In this document: positions 17,815 through 27,676 of the stretch, one piece after another
Layout of the letters: each line of letters starts with the position of its first letter
Numbering within the stretch: the first letter of the stretch is position 1
Source: DOZZ01 sp963792655
GTDB taxonomy: Bacteria; Acidobacteriota; Terriglobia; Bryobacterales; Bryobacteraceae
Reading direction: 5' to 3'
NCBI GenBank assembly: GCA_963792655.1
Contig: CAWBWU010000003.1
Span: forward strand, 1,240,001-1,304,000
DNA length: 64,000 bases
Made by a program: the position numbers and the translations under genes
The notes under the pieces: model-generated
What the model was told of the DNA's origin: nothing
The model's database searches: none
Seen by the model: only the letters and a program-made list of their open reading frames with translations

Positions 17815-18830
17815 CTACATTCGTAGGCGCTGTTGAGAGATCGTCTCAAAGGGACGGCCATACTCGTCAAGTAGGGCATGCTTGCCCGTATACTCCTGCC
17901 AACGTTTGACGATCACATCGGCGTACTTCGGGATCGAGTTCCATAAGCCGCGCATTCCGGCCCGCCGCTCACAGGCGATCAGCGTAGAGCCAGACCCGCC
18001 AAACAGATCCAGCACGCAATCGCCCGACTTGCTGCTGTTACCAGTGCCCGCTCGATTAGCTCGACCGGTTTCATCGTGGGGTGCAACCGGTTTGCGGCGG
18101 GCTTCTTCTCCTGCCAAAGCGTGGATTGGGATTTGTCGCCGTACCAGGAATCGCTCTCGCCGGATACATGGCAATAGAAGATCGGCTCGTGCTGAAACTT
18201 GTAGCGGCCAAATCCCCAGGCGAAGTGTTCTTGGCCCAGATAATCTGGCAGCGAACGTTGAATCCAGCCGCTTCAAGCGCGTTCTGAAACTCACGCTGTA
18301 CTGAAGACGCGTGACACACGTAAAGGGAACCACCTGGCTTGATTGACTCGCGGTAGTTGTCGAACGAACCACGCAAGAAATGGTCAAACTCCTGCGGCGA
18401 CATGCGGTCACCCTGGATCGTGAGCTTGTCCTTGGTGTAGCCTTCGTAGGCGACATTGTAGGGCGGATCAGTGAAGACCATATCGGCCTGTTCGCCCGCC
18501 ATCAGCCGCTTCACAGTAGTGCTGTCAGTTGAATCTCCGCAGAGCAGGCGATGTTTACCCAGTAACCAGAGATCGCCAACTCTGCGATACAGGGTTCTCT
18601 GGTGAGTTCCGGCGCGTCGTCCTCGTCCGTTAGCCCGGCTGGTCCATCAATTCCGCAAAGATAGCGAGTCCAGTTCTTTACTGTCGAAACCGGTCAAACC
18701 AAGATCGAAGTCAAGGCCCTTTAGATCGAGCAGTTCCAAGCCGAGCAGTTCCTCATCCCACTCAGCCCAGGCGACTGATCGATTCACCATAAGGCGAAAC
18801 GCCTGCGCCGCTGATCGCGGGTGCAGCGCT
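17815..18830 (-). pseudogene. ParB-type DNA methylase, frame-broken
   Basis: N6-adenine or N4-cytosine DNA methyltransferase of the ParB-associated type found on phages and integrated elements. In order: AFRLMVNRSVAWAEWDEELL, LDFDLGLTGFDSKELD, then VGDLWLLGKHRLLCGDST, the catalytic TDPPYN, and QIIWAKNT in one frame. FAWGFGRYKFQHEPIFY, SQSTLWQEKK, NRLHPTMKPVELIERAL follow in the next, and the AdoMet-binding DLFGGSGSTLIACE, then YADVIVKRWQEYTG in a third. At least three shifts (about 18620, 18215 and 18025) break it. The N-terminal ParB nuclease-like part is not visible. No restriction partner is nearby, so it looks like an orphan methylase. Confidence 0.78.
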
Positions 18831-18910
18831 TTCAGTAGCGGTTGGTACTCTCAATAGCTGTGGCTATGCACCAGTTTCAGGTTCCAGGAATCTCTGTCCG
18901 TGTTTACGGG

Positions 18911-19330
18911 CTATAGCGAGCACGCGCTCGATCTCGCGCGCGGAGAAGGCGGCGCCTGTTGACTCGGTACCGGTGCGGCTGCCTCAAGAAAGAAATTCTC
19001 GATACGGGGATGTGCTGTAATCAGGCACTTAATGTCACGCTCGGAGCCATTCCGGAAGCCGTGCACCGAATTCGACGGAATGTTGATCATTTCTGGGGCA
19101 GAGACTGGCTTCCACTGGATCTTGCCATTAATGAGTTGAGCAAATTCGCCGACGTTCCCTCGAGCATGAAGAAAGCCTCCTGCTCCACGTGCTGATGCGG
19201 CGGCACCATCCCTTGGGGTGGCACAGTAGCCAAGAGAGCGCAATACTGCCCGTCCGTGTCCTGACTCCGCAGTTGCCATTGGAGCTAAAACCCCTAAAAC
19301 TTCGAACGGTTGTGTCGTATCCGTAGTCAT
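18911..19330 (-). CDS. Cupin-domain protein (frame-disrupted)
   Basis: Starts at ATG 19330, overlapping the TetR stop (ATGA). The repaired protein reads FEVLGVLAPMATAESGQ, ATVPPQGMVPPHQHVEQEAF, FMLEG in a middle frame, then VGEFAQLINGKIQWKPVSAP and INIPSNSVHGFRNGSE in the original frame. The HQH...E pattern and the later SVHGF histidine are the metal-binding residues of a single cupin barrel. Two shifts (about 19250 and 19165) cancel out. Role unknown; it is likely controlled by the TetR gene before it. Confidence 0.7.
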   Translation of the reverse strand: MTTDTTQPFEVLGVLAPMATAESGHGRAVLRSLGYCATPRDGAAASARGAGGFLHARGNVGEFAQLINGKIQWKPVSAPEMINIPSNSVHGFRNGSERDIKCLITAHPRIENFFLEAAAPVPSQQAPPSPRARSSACSL

Positions 19331-19934
19331 TGTGTTTTCCTTTTCCTGGTCGATTTCGAGTGCAGGGATTCCAGCAACGTGGTCAGTATCCATGCGACCG
19401 CTTCCTGGGATTCATCCGCGGAGAGTTCTCCCCGGTTCCGCAGAAGCTGCCAGAACGGAGCGCTGTAGATGGCTACGAACGCTCCCACAATCCACTTGCG
19501 TTGCTTTGCAGACAGGCCTGTCAGATGCGTCTTGAGGCTTTTCGTGAAAGCTGTACGGCCCTCGTAACCGGGCAGCTTGCCGATGCGGGCTCCCGCTACG
19601 GAGGACATGACCGCGTTCACCAGTACCTCGTTTGCATCCATCGCTCCGAACACCCGTTTCGTAAGAGGAAGAATCTCCTCCTCTGAACTCGGGAACTCGA
19701 TGTGCATCATTTCCCTAAGGCGTTGCCACACAGCGAGCATAAGCGACACTCGATCGGGAAATGGCGATACACCGTTCTCGGACTCATGCCAGCTTTGCTT
19801 GCGATCAGCTCGTGCGGCACCTCAGGATTTTCAGCGATGAGCTGCATCGCGACGTCCACGATCTCCTCGCGGGTCGCCAGAACCTGCCGTTCTCTCAGGG
19901 TCAGGGGCGCTTGGAGACTGTTCTTTGCACTCAT
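19327..19934 (-). CDS. TetR-family regulator (frame-disrupted)
   Basis: The N-terminal helix-turn-helix (TLRERQVLATREEIVDVAMQ, then PHELIASKAGMSPRTVYRHF) is in the first frame from ATG 19934. The ligand-binding domain continues in another frame after about 19755 with FPSSEEEILPLTKRVFGAMD and QRKWIVGAFVAIYSAPFWQL to the stop at 19327. One indel explains the break. The stop overlaps the cupin start by four bases, so the two genes are co-translated. It probably represses this pair. Confidence 0.75.
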
Positions 19935-20730
19935 GTCAGTATTATGACATGAAGCGTGGATTACGTGGGCTGCAAGTCGTGTCTTAACCCGCGATTACGT
20001 CCGCGGAGCGTTTACAGAAGTGTTCGCTCCCGTTTGATAACGGGGCACTTGGCCGCGACGCCAGTTATAAATTAGCCAAGGCGGTCCGGGTCCCGGTTCT
20101 GGGGAAGTGGCCGCTCGGACGAATTCAATTCATCACAGGCAGTACACATAGCCATTTCGGCACAGGAAACAAGCTGAAGCCGAACGCATCACAATTTTCA
20201 AAATTGGTTCCGCCCTCAGAGGGCATTTCGAAATTTACCCTCGCATCCGAAACTGAAAAGAGGGGGTACCGGGTACCTCGATCAAATGAATCGAGAACGC
20301 TCTCGGTCTCCTCTTCACGATGCTGCATCGAACCGCCTGAAGCAAATAATTCTTAACGCGCGACGACGCTAAAGGGGCTCTATACGCGACTCCCTGGCAC
20401 TGAGGTATCCGGGGGGCCTCGGGCAGAGCCGCATCGGTATTGGCGGTTGCGTAAGCCGCTGAAAACAAGTTTTTAGATTTAACTTGCTTGTCCTGCAGAC
20501 CAGAGCAACCTGCGCGGGATTGTCAATCCCGCTCCGCTTGTCCCAAATCCCGTTCACTGCGATGTTCAAGAACTTCGGATTCACATTAACTGCCTCAATT
20601 TCAGAATCTTACCTAAAATCACCCACCTCGGAAAATTGCCTTCTGCTTGGCTCCGGCCATCTAAGCTGAGATCGCTTATGATTTTTGGCGGATCGCGCCT
20701 TACCCGGTCCGCCGCCGTCAGGGAGGCAGA
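19935..20730. other. Long intergenic region with a dispersed repeat copy
   Basis: About 800 bp without a convincing gene. It contains one copy of a dispersed 29-bp palindromic repeat at 20509-20537. GGGAGGCAGA before the ATG at 20731 is a good ribosome binding site for the next gene. Confidence 0.5.
20509..20537. repeat. Dispersed palindromic repeat, copy 1
   Basis: 29 bp starting CCTGCGCGGGATTG and ending CCCGCTCCGC; the core CGGGATTGTCAATCCCG is palindromic. It matches 28 of 29 bases at 21963-21991. Confidence 0.75.
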
Positions 20731-21840
20731 ATGTTCAGTCTTAACAAATGCATTCTTGGCTTCGGTTTGGGTTTGTTTGGGTGTATCGTCTTGTTAGCCG
20801 CACCCCCGCTCACGACCGTCCAGGATATTCTTTTCAACGCCGATGGGACGCGATTCAACGGTGTCGCCACCATCTCATGGCAAAGCTTCGAGGCGTCGGA
20901 CATGTCCAATATTCCGTCGCACTCGATTTCGACGCAGATCGTCAACGGCCTGCTGCGCGTTCAACTCGTGCCGACCGCCAACGCGCTTTCGCCGGCCACC
21001 TATAATGTCGTCTACAACAGCGGCGGAAGTACGCAATTTCAAGAAAGCTGGAACGTGCCGCCGAGCAGCGTTCCAGTGCGCGTACGGGACATCCGCGTGG
21101 GCGCTCCGGGCACCACCGTCGGCGGCGGAGGCACCCCACCGCCGGTCTTGAACTCCGTCAACATATCGGACGTGGTTGGTTTAACCTCGGCCTTAACGCT
21201 GCGCGCCCCCATCGGCACCGGCTATACGCCTTCCCGCACGGCGGTCATTGACGCCTCCGGGGCTTTGGCCGGAGCCATTGGCAATTCCGCCGATTGCGTC
21301 CATGTCGACGGCACGTCCGGGGCTTGCGGCTCCGGGACAGGAACGTCCGCCTCCTCCGTCGTATTCGTCGACGGCGAGATCCCCTCCGGGACTCTCAATG
21401 GCGCAAACGCCACCTTCCAGTTGGGCAACCCGCCCAGTCCCACCACCAGTTTGGCTTTGTTTCGTAATGGCCTGCGTATGAAGCCAGGAAGCGACTACAA
21501 CTTGACTGGGCTTTCCCTTACATTCACCCCAGCCTCGATCCCCCAGGCCAATGATGTCCTTTTGGCTTCGTATCGCATGGGCGTGAGTCCCAGCGGTCTT
21601 ACCTTTGTCGATTCTGAGATTCCCTCGGGAACCGTCGATGGGTCTAATACGGTCTTCGCTATCGCTCAAACTCCCAGTCCGGCAACCAGCTTGGCTTTGT
21701 TTCGCAACGGCATCCGTCTGAGGGCGAACCTGGACTATACTCTGACCGGCACTACGCTCACATTCCTGAGCGGACTAGCCCCCCAACCGGGGGACGTCCT
21801 AGTCGCTTCATACCGCGTTGGATCAGTACAACTGAACTAA
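20731..21840 (+). CDS. Secreted protein with two phage-tail-like repeats
   Basis: 369 residues. A signal peptide (GFGLGLFGCIVLLAAPP) is followed by a beta-rich domain (TTVQDILFNADGTRFNG) and a glycine/proline linker near residue 130. Two tandem repeats of about 75 residues then run to the end: FVDGEIPSGTLNGANATFQL with SLALFRNGLRMKPGSDYNLT, and FVDSEIPSGTVDGSNTVF with SLALFRNGIRLRANLDYTLT. Such repeats occur in phage tail and surface adhesin proteins. It precedes a Flp-type pilin gene and may be a surface protein. No enzyme motif is visible. Confidence 0.7.
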   Translation: MFSLNKCILGFGLGLFGCIVLLAAPPLTTVQDILFNADGTRFNGVATISWQSFEASDMSNIPSHSISTQIVNGLLRVQLVPTANALSPATYNVVYNSGGSTQFQESWNVPPSSVPVRVRDIRVGAPGTTVGGGGTPPPVLNSVNISDVVGLTSALTLRAPIGTGYTPSRTAVIDASGALAGAIGNSADCVHVDGTSGACGSGTGTSASSVVFVDGEIPSGTLNGANATFQLGNPPSPTTSLALFRNGLRMKPGSDYNLTGLSLTFTPASIPQANDVLLASYRMGVSPSGLTFVDSEIPSGTVDGSNTVFAIAQTPSPATSLALFRNGIRLRANLDYTLTGTTLTFLSGLAPQPGDVLVASYRVGSVQLN

Positions 21841-21874
21841 GGCGAATAACAAGGCGTACGGCGTTTCACGGATT

Positions 21875-22165
21875 GTGCAAACGCCGTTGCTGCCCCATGA
21901 TGGGCTAATGAGCGCCGCCCATAAACTCGCCTCGCCGCTCGCCGTGTGGGGCAGGCTGGTAGCCTGCGCGGGACTGTCAATCCCGCTCCGCCTTTTTTCA
22001 TTCTGGAGACACCTCTGCACCGATGAGGCCGGTCAGGATCTGATCGAATACGCCCTAATCTGCGCTACTTTAGCCGTGGTCGTCGCCGGTTTCCTGCCAC
22101 CCACTGTCATGCCGGCAGTGAGCACGATCTTTTCAAAGATCAGCAGCAGCATGGCGATCAGCTAA
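21875..22165 (+). CDS. Flp/Fap-type pilin subunit
   Basis: The last 45 residues are a type IVb pilin: DEAGQDLIEYALICATLAVV, then a hydrophobic helix to VSTIFSKISSSMAIS. Flp pilins keep GQ-LIEYALI just after the leader cleavage. The open frame begins at ATG 21875, but the in-frame DNA at 21963-21991 is the dispersed 29-bp repeat, so the true start is uncertain. There is no tad assembly gene nearby, so this is an isolated pilin-like gene. Confidence 0.68.
   Translation: MQTPLLPHDGLMSAAHKLASPLAVWGRLVACAGLSIPLRLFSFWRHLCTDEAGQDLIEYALICATLAVVVAGFLPPTVMPAVSTIFSKISSSMAIS
21963..21991. repeat. Dispersed palindromic repeat, copy 2
   Basis: Same 29-bp unit as at 20509-20537, with C in place of T at one position. 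It is followed by a run of Ts (CCTTTTTT), giving it a terminator-like look, yet it sits inside the open frame that leads into the pilin. Confidence 0.75.
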
Positions 22166-23095
22166 CTATTCCAACCACTTCTTCAAATCCGGATGCAACT
22201 GTTCCTGAACATCGGGATCGTTCAAATTCGATTTGTCGATCAATCTCGGCGCCAGGTCTTGTATCTTCTGCACCGGCTGCCCGTTCAACTTATGCACCGC
22301 CGCCATCACCGATTCATAGCCCATCTTGAAAGGGTTCTGAACCACCAGCGAATCGATCAGCCCTGAATTCAAATCGTCCAGCAACGTCGGACTCCAATCG
22401 AACCCAACCAGCTTGATACGCCCCTGCCGTGTCCGCAGCGCCCGTGCCGCGCCCATCGCGCTCGATTCGTTGGAGGCGAAAATCCCATCCACATCCGGAT
22501 GAGCCGCCAACATGTTCTCCGAGACGGTCATCGACTGCGCGAAATCCGCCATCCCATAGCGCTTGTCGATGATCTGAATCCCCGGAAAATCCTTCCCGCA
22601 GCGCATCTTCGAATCCTTTTTCCCGCGCTTCGGTGGAAGCCGCCCCCGGCTGCACCGCCACTACGAACACCTTGCCCTTGCCACCCAGGATCTTGCCCCA
22701 TCCGCTCCGCCGCTAACCGCCCAGCCTTGTAATTATCGGTCGCAACTTGAGAGACAAACTTGTCCGTGTCCACGCGGCGAATCGAAAATAATCATCGGGA
22801 TGTTCTGCTCCGCCGCCCGGTCCACCACGCTGACCATGACCTTGCTGATCGATCGGCGCCAGCGCGATCGCATCCACATGCCGGTTGATCATGGCGTCCA
22901 CAATCTGCAGTTGCCCGGTATAATCGGTCTCGGTCGCCGGGCCATTCCAAACCAAGTCGATGCCATTCTCCTTGGCCGCCTTCGCTGCCCCGCCGTGCAC
23001 CGACTGCCAGAACAGATGCGCTCGCCCTTTGGGAATCACCGCGATCACCCTCTTGTGATCGCGGTTGCAAGCCGAAAAAATGCCGCACAGAGCAC
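22166..23095 (-). CDS. Sugar-binding ABC lipoprotein, RbsB type (frame-disrupted)
   Basis: Periplasmic-binding protein of the LacI/RbsB type. The leader ALLSVLCAAFF then SACN restores a lipobox only if the T6 run at about 23073-23078 has one more T. Then RVIAVIPKGRAHLFWQSV, DLVWNGPATETDYTGQLQIV and DAIALAPID. Later frames give IPMIIFDS, DNYKAGRLAAERMG, GKVFVVAVQPGAAST, and finally GKDFPGIQIIDKRYGMADFA through to the stop at 22166. At least four single-base breaks lie at about 23075, 22840, 22790 and 22600-22690. The gene is a clear paralogue of the intact lipoprotein at 42783-43730. No permease or ATPase gene is near. Its true product would bind a sugar or sugar-like ligand. Confidence 0.78.
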
Positions 23096-23132
23096 GCTCA
23101 ACAGAGCAACGGCTCCCGGCCTGGGTACGTCC

Positions 23133-23670
23133 CTACTTCTTTACGAAACCCTGAACGTAGATGGCTTTGAATCCGCGCATGATCGGCCTCGGTCCCGTTC
23201 ACTTCCATAATGTGGGCGAAGTGGTCGATCGCGGCCTGCCGCATGCTAGCCTGGCCATCGCGCCGCGGATCATGCTCTTCCTCCATCAACATGTACACGG
23301 TGCCGTTCTTGGTGAGCAGCCCGATCGGCTGATTATTCTGAATGCACTTGGTCCCGCAGGATTTATGCTTCTCGCCGTGCTTGCCAAGTTGGAGATAGCA
23401 GGAAAGATCGATGATCTCGCCGGTCACCGTAATCGGCTTGCCTGGCTGCGGCTTCTTGTCCACGCCCGCCCCAATGGTGGTCGCCGACCAAGGGTCGGAC
23501 GAAACTTTCTCCCCTACTGTCCCCATCGGTTTATCAAAATCGCCGGCGTCCGCCGCCACCGTCATTTCAGGATGCAGCGTCGATCCGGACCCGGCCTTCT
23601 TATCGGCTCCCTGGACCAGAAACAAGCTGGACATCGCAATCAGTGAAATAGTACTCAGGCTAGTCTTCAT
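23133..23670 (-). CDS. Secreted protein with conserved cysteine motif (C-terminal shift)
   Basis: ATG 23670 opens a signal peptide (LSTISLIAMSSLFLVQG). The core is ITVTGEIIDLSCYLQLGKHG, then HKSCGTKCIQNNQPIGLLTK and TVYMLMEEEHDP. This DLSCY-...-CGTKCI arrangement is a recurring, uncharacterised secreted domain in acidobacteria and relatives; the cysteines may bind metal or form disulfides. Near 23172 one extra C shifts the frame: without it the protein ends ARIKAIYVQGFVKK at 23133. As read, the open frame continues to 23098. It sits between the lipoprotein and the STAND gene on the same strand. Confidence 0.62.
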
Positions 23671-23686
23671 GGTTGTCGGTAGTATA

Positions 23687-26600
23687 TCAATTCCAACGCA
23701 ACCAATGATTCGACTCCTTGTATTTGCACCCACGCGCGTGTTCCGCGGCGATGATCTCGTACTGATCCCGGACCGCCCGCCAGCGTTCCGTATCCATGGC
23801 GCGGACCTTGCCTGTCACCAAGTCATATTCGGAACCCGTGACCGCCTGCACCCACAGCGTTAGGTGTTGGACCGGGAAGTCCAGGTCGGCGTCCAGCAGC
23901 CAGAGCTTTGCAGTTCCGTCGCCGCCCCAAGTAAGCACGCGTTTTTCATCGCGAGTGAACATCGCGCCATTGACATTCTTGTCACCGTGCCGAAAAGAGG
24001 GCGAAAGCTGATTCCCGGTCCTCGCATCCCACAGCCGAGCGCTGTTGTCGAAGCCGCATGTCAGAATCAGGTTTTCAGCGGCATTGAAGGCGGCCCTTGA
24101 AACCGGCCCCCCGTGCTGAAATGACGGTCCCACTTGTTTGCCGCTCTTTGTGTCCCAGAGTCGGGCGCTGGAATCCTCACTCCAGGTGAGAATGCGGCTC
24201 TCGATCTTTATTGAAGGCCGCCCCGGAGATGGGGCCTTGGTGCCGCAGCACGACTCCAGGTTCCGCGCCTGTTCGAGCGGACCAAAGCCGGGCCGTGTGA
24301 TCTCGGCTCCACGTGAGGATATGCCGTTCATCGGGGCTGAAACGAGCGCCCGTAACACTGTCGTCGTGACCGGCGCGCCCAATTTCCTTCTTTGCGGAAA
24401 CATCCCACAAACGCGCGGTTCTGTCTAGACTCCACGAAAGCACTCGACCCTCACTTCGGTTAAATACCGCGCCGACAACGAACCCCTCATGTTTGAATTC
24501 AGCAAGCAGTTTCCCCGAAAGGGCCTCCCACAGCCTGATCGTTCCGTCCACGTTCCATCCAAGAATCTGTAAGCCATTAGTGCTGAAGCGAGCACCCGAC
24601 AGGAGCACATTAGTTTGAAGCGGCCAGCCAATGAACTTTTGTGTCTGCACATCGTATTGGATTGTGTTCCAGGAAGAGACGAGGATGCGCCCCCAATCAG
24701 GGCTGAGTACAGGACCCGCCCGCCCGGCAATTTCGATCGTGGCGGGACCAATGCGCTCCCCTGACCACGCGTTCCATAGCCGCCATTGGTCAGGTCCCCA
24801 GCTTAAAACCAGCTTCTCGTCGGGACTGAATTTTGCACCTGTGATTGGAAAGGATTCGGTCATAGGTGGGAGGACCGGATTTCCGTTTCGTCCATCCCAG
24901 ACCCGTGTGGCCCCAAGAGTCGAGGTCAGAAGACGGCTTTCATCGTGATTAAACTGGGCACCGTTAACGGGCTGCTCATGCTTAAAAATCAGATCAGAAG
25001 ATGGTTGCGGCCGCGCATCCCACAACCGCAAGGTGCCGTCCTGGCTCCAGGTTAGAACGCGTTGCCCATTTCTAGCAAACGTTGCCCCGGTTGTTTTGCC
25101 CTGTACGTAAAACCCGGGCTCCTCTGGCTGACCCGTATTTGCATTCCACAACCGAGCCGTCTGGTCGGTACTCCATGTCAAAATCCTGCTCTCATCGGGA
25201 CTGAACTGGGCACCGGTCACTTCGGATCGGTGTGACATGGTAAACAAAGGATTGCCAGTTGCGGTATCCGACATGCGCGCCGTCCCGTCCTCACTCCAGC
25301 TCACAAAGCGTTGGCCATCTTTTCTAAAAGCAATCCCGAAGATGCGCTTCTGATGTTTTATTGGGTTTCCGATCCGTTGACCAGTCGGCATATTCCACGT
25401 CCAACCGTTGCCGACTGGATCCATAGTTACAGCGCGCTCTCCCGCCGGACTGAACGCCACCCTTTCCACTGAAGTTCCTTTTTGCAACTCGAATTGTGTT
25501 TGCTTGCTGCTAACTGAGTCCCATAAATGAGTGATGCCGTCCAGGGTGGCAGTAATGATCAGCCTTCGATCCGGGCTAATTGCGGCCACCAAAATTGGCG
25601 CGTTGTGCTTAAACAACTTGATTCCTCCGGTTGAGGGATTCCAGAGCCGACCTTCGTTTTCGAATCCCCAGGTAAGGATTCGATTGTTACCCTCAATGAA
25701 CTTAGCTCCCATCGCCAGTCCACCTAGACTCAGCACCGGACCCGGCTTTCCAGTACGTGCGTCCCAGAGACGCGTTTGTTTGCCCCCTGAAGTCAAAATC
25801 AGCGACCCATCGGCACTGAACTCTGCCGCATGCACATACCCATCATTTGGAAGCACGAGCTTTTCGGCGCCATGCCATACCACAGCGTCTTTGTCATCGC
25901 CCCAAATTAGAATCCGCGCTTCATCACGGCTAAACCGCGCCCCAAGCACCGGTCCCGCAAAACGCATCTCCGGTCCAACCTGCAGCCCGGTGCGAACGTC
26001 CCAGACTCTGGCAGTCTTATCGTCGCTCCAACTCAAGATCCGGCTCTCGTCTTTGTTGAACACCGCTCCCGTTCACAGGCCCTTGATGCGCCATCATTTG
26101 AAGCAGCCTGGGCGCATGCAGGGCGCGCAGATCCAGCAACACCGGTTCCCGCAAACCCGGTGCGAGCGAGATCGCTTCCATGCCGTTCTGTAGAGCTTCA
26201 ACCACCCAGTTCGCCTCTCGGGCTTGCCGGCTCTTGTCCCAAAAGTTCCGAGCCAACTGCTCATTCGCCGCCGTCTTACTCCGCCGCGCATCCCACCAAA
26301 ACCACCCCACCACGCCCAGCATCACCAGCGCCGCCGCCAACCCGACCAGCAGATACTGCCGCCCACGCCTCAATCTTTTAAGCTCGTCGTGCTGGCGCCA
26401 GCCGCTGTCTTCAACCCACGTCCGCACTAAGCCCACGTCGCCTGGCTTATCCAAGTACCGCGCCGCCCATTGGCCGGCGGAATCGATCTTGGCTACTGCC
26501 GCCTGAGCTTCCGCAAGAGTCGCGCCCGTGAGCGGCACCTTCTTGTTCGCCGCCTCCCGATAGAATCGCAATCGACCTGCCTCCGCCGACTCCTCATCGA

Positions 26601-27676
26601 TCCAGAGCTTCAGCTCAGGCCACTGCCACATCACGCTCTCGTGCGCCAGATCCACCGTCCCGTCTTTGCGGACATACAGAAAACCGCGCCCGGCGAACCC
26701 TCCCACGACATCGTTCACCTCGGCTTCGCTCAAGCCCGTTATATCGGGAAGCTCCGCCATGGGCCGGCGGCGCCTGACCGGCCGGTCGCCCGTGCCCGCG
26801 TCGGTGATCCACTGAAATAGCCGTTTTATCGCATCCCGCCGCGCCGGGAATTGCTCCAGCACGCTTTCCGCATCGAGACGCAGCGCGTCCTTCCAACCGC
26901 CGGTCCGCCTATATGGCGTCTAGATCGAGCGGGCCGCCCGCGCGTTCCTCCCATAATCGCTTCAGCAGATGTTGTAAGACCGGCAGCTTATCGGGATCGT
27001 CTTCGAAGTCGTTTAATAACCGCTGCAAGACAGGGCTGCACCTCAATATCCTGCGCCTGTGCCGGACGCTCAATGGAATCCTGTTGCTGGAGCCGGGTGA
27101 GGCGCGGCACCAGATACGGGCCGTCGTTCAATGCCTCTGACAGGCCGCGAAAGACAGCCGCTTCGCCCAGGTAATCGGTCCGCATGGTGAGGATCAAGTA
27201 CAGCGGGATGGACGAGTCCTGCACCGCGGTTAGCAGTTCGTCGACGAACAGGGACGCGGCATTGCCACCATCGGACGCGAGGGTGTCTTTGCGGTAGGCG
27301 AAGATCTCCTCGAACTGATCTACGAACACAAGGATTTTCGCGCCACTCCCCTGCGCCCGTGCCCAATCCCTCAGCGCGTGCGAACGCCGGGGTAGCACCA
27401 ACCCTAACGCTTGATTAGCGCGTCAAGCGGAGAAGCGCCCGGAAGCAGCGTCAGGATTTCCCAGTTGCCTTCCAGTCCCTCCGCCAAACCCGTACGGAGC
27501 AGCGGGATCACGCCCGCCCGCACCAACGAACTCTTGCCGCTTCCTGAAACGCCCAGCACCGCGATCAGCCGCTTTGCGGCCAAACGCTGGAGCAGAACAT
27601 CGGTCTCCTCCTCCCGCCCAAAGAAGACGTCGTGGTCGCCTTCAAAAAAGGGCCTCAGCCCCGGATACGGGTTCAC
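23687..27676 (-). CDS. nSTAND1 NTPase with transmembrane helix and WD40 array (frame-disrupted)
   Basis: A single large gene broken by several single-base shifts. From GTG 27676 (overlapping the TIR stop as GTGA): NPYPGLRPFFEGDHDVFFGR, Walker A GVSGSGKSS (residues 42-50), then Walker B ILVFVDQFEEIF and MRTDYLGEAAVFRGLSEAL, the nSTAND1 signature. LQRLLNDFEDDPDKLPVLQH, LAHESVMWQWPELKLWID and a membrane helix (QYLLVGLAAALVMLGVVGWF) follow. About 18 WD40-like repeats of about 40 residues, with ESRILTWS and ARLWD as the usual pattern, run to the C-terminus. Breaks are visible at about 27405, 27030, 26915, 26050 (GGG for GG) and 24205 (extra C). It probably senses a ligand through the propellers and signals through the TIR partner. 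Confidence 0.85.
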
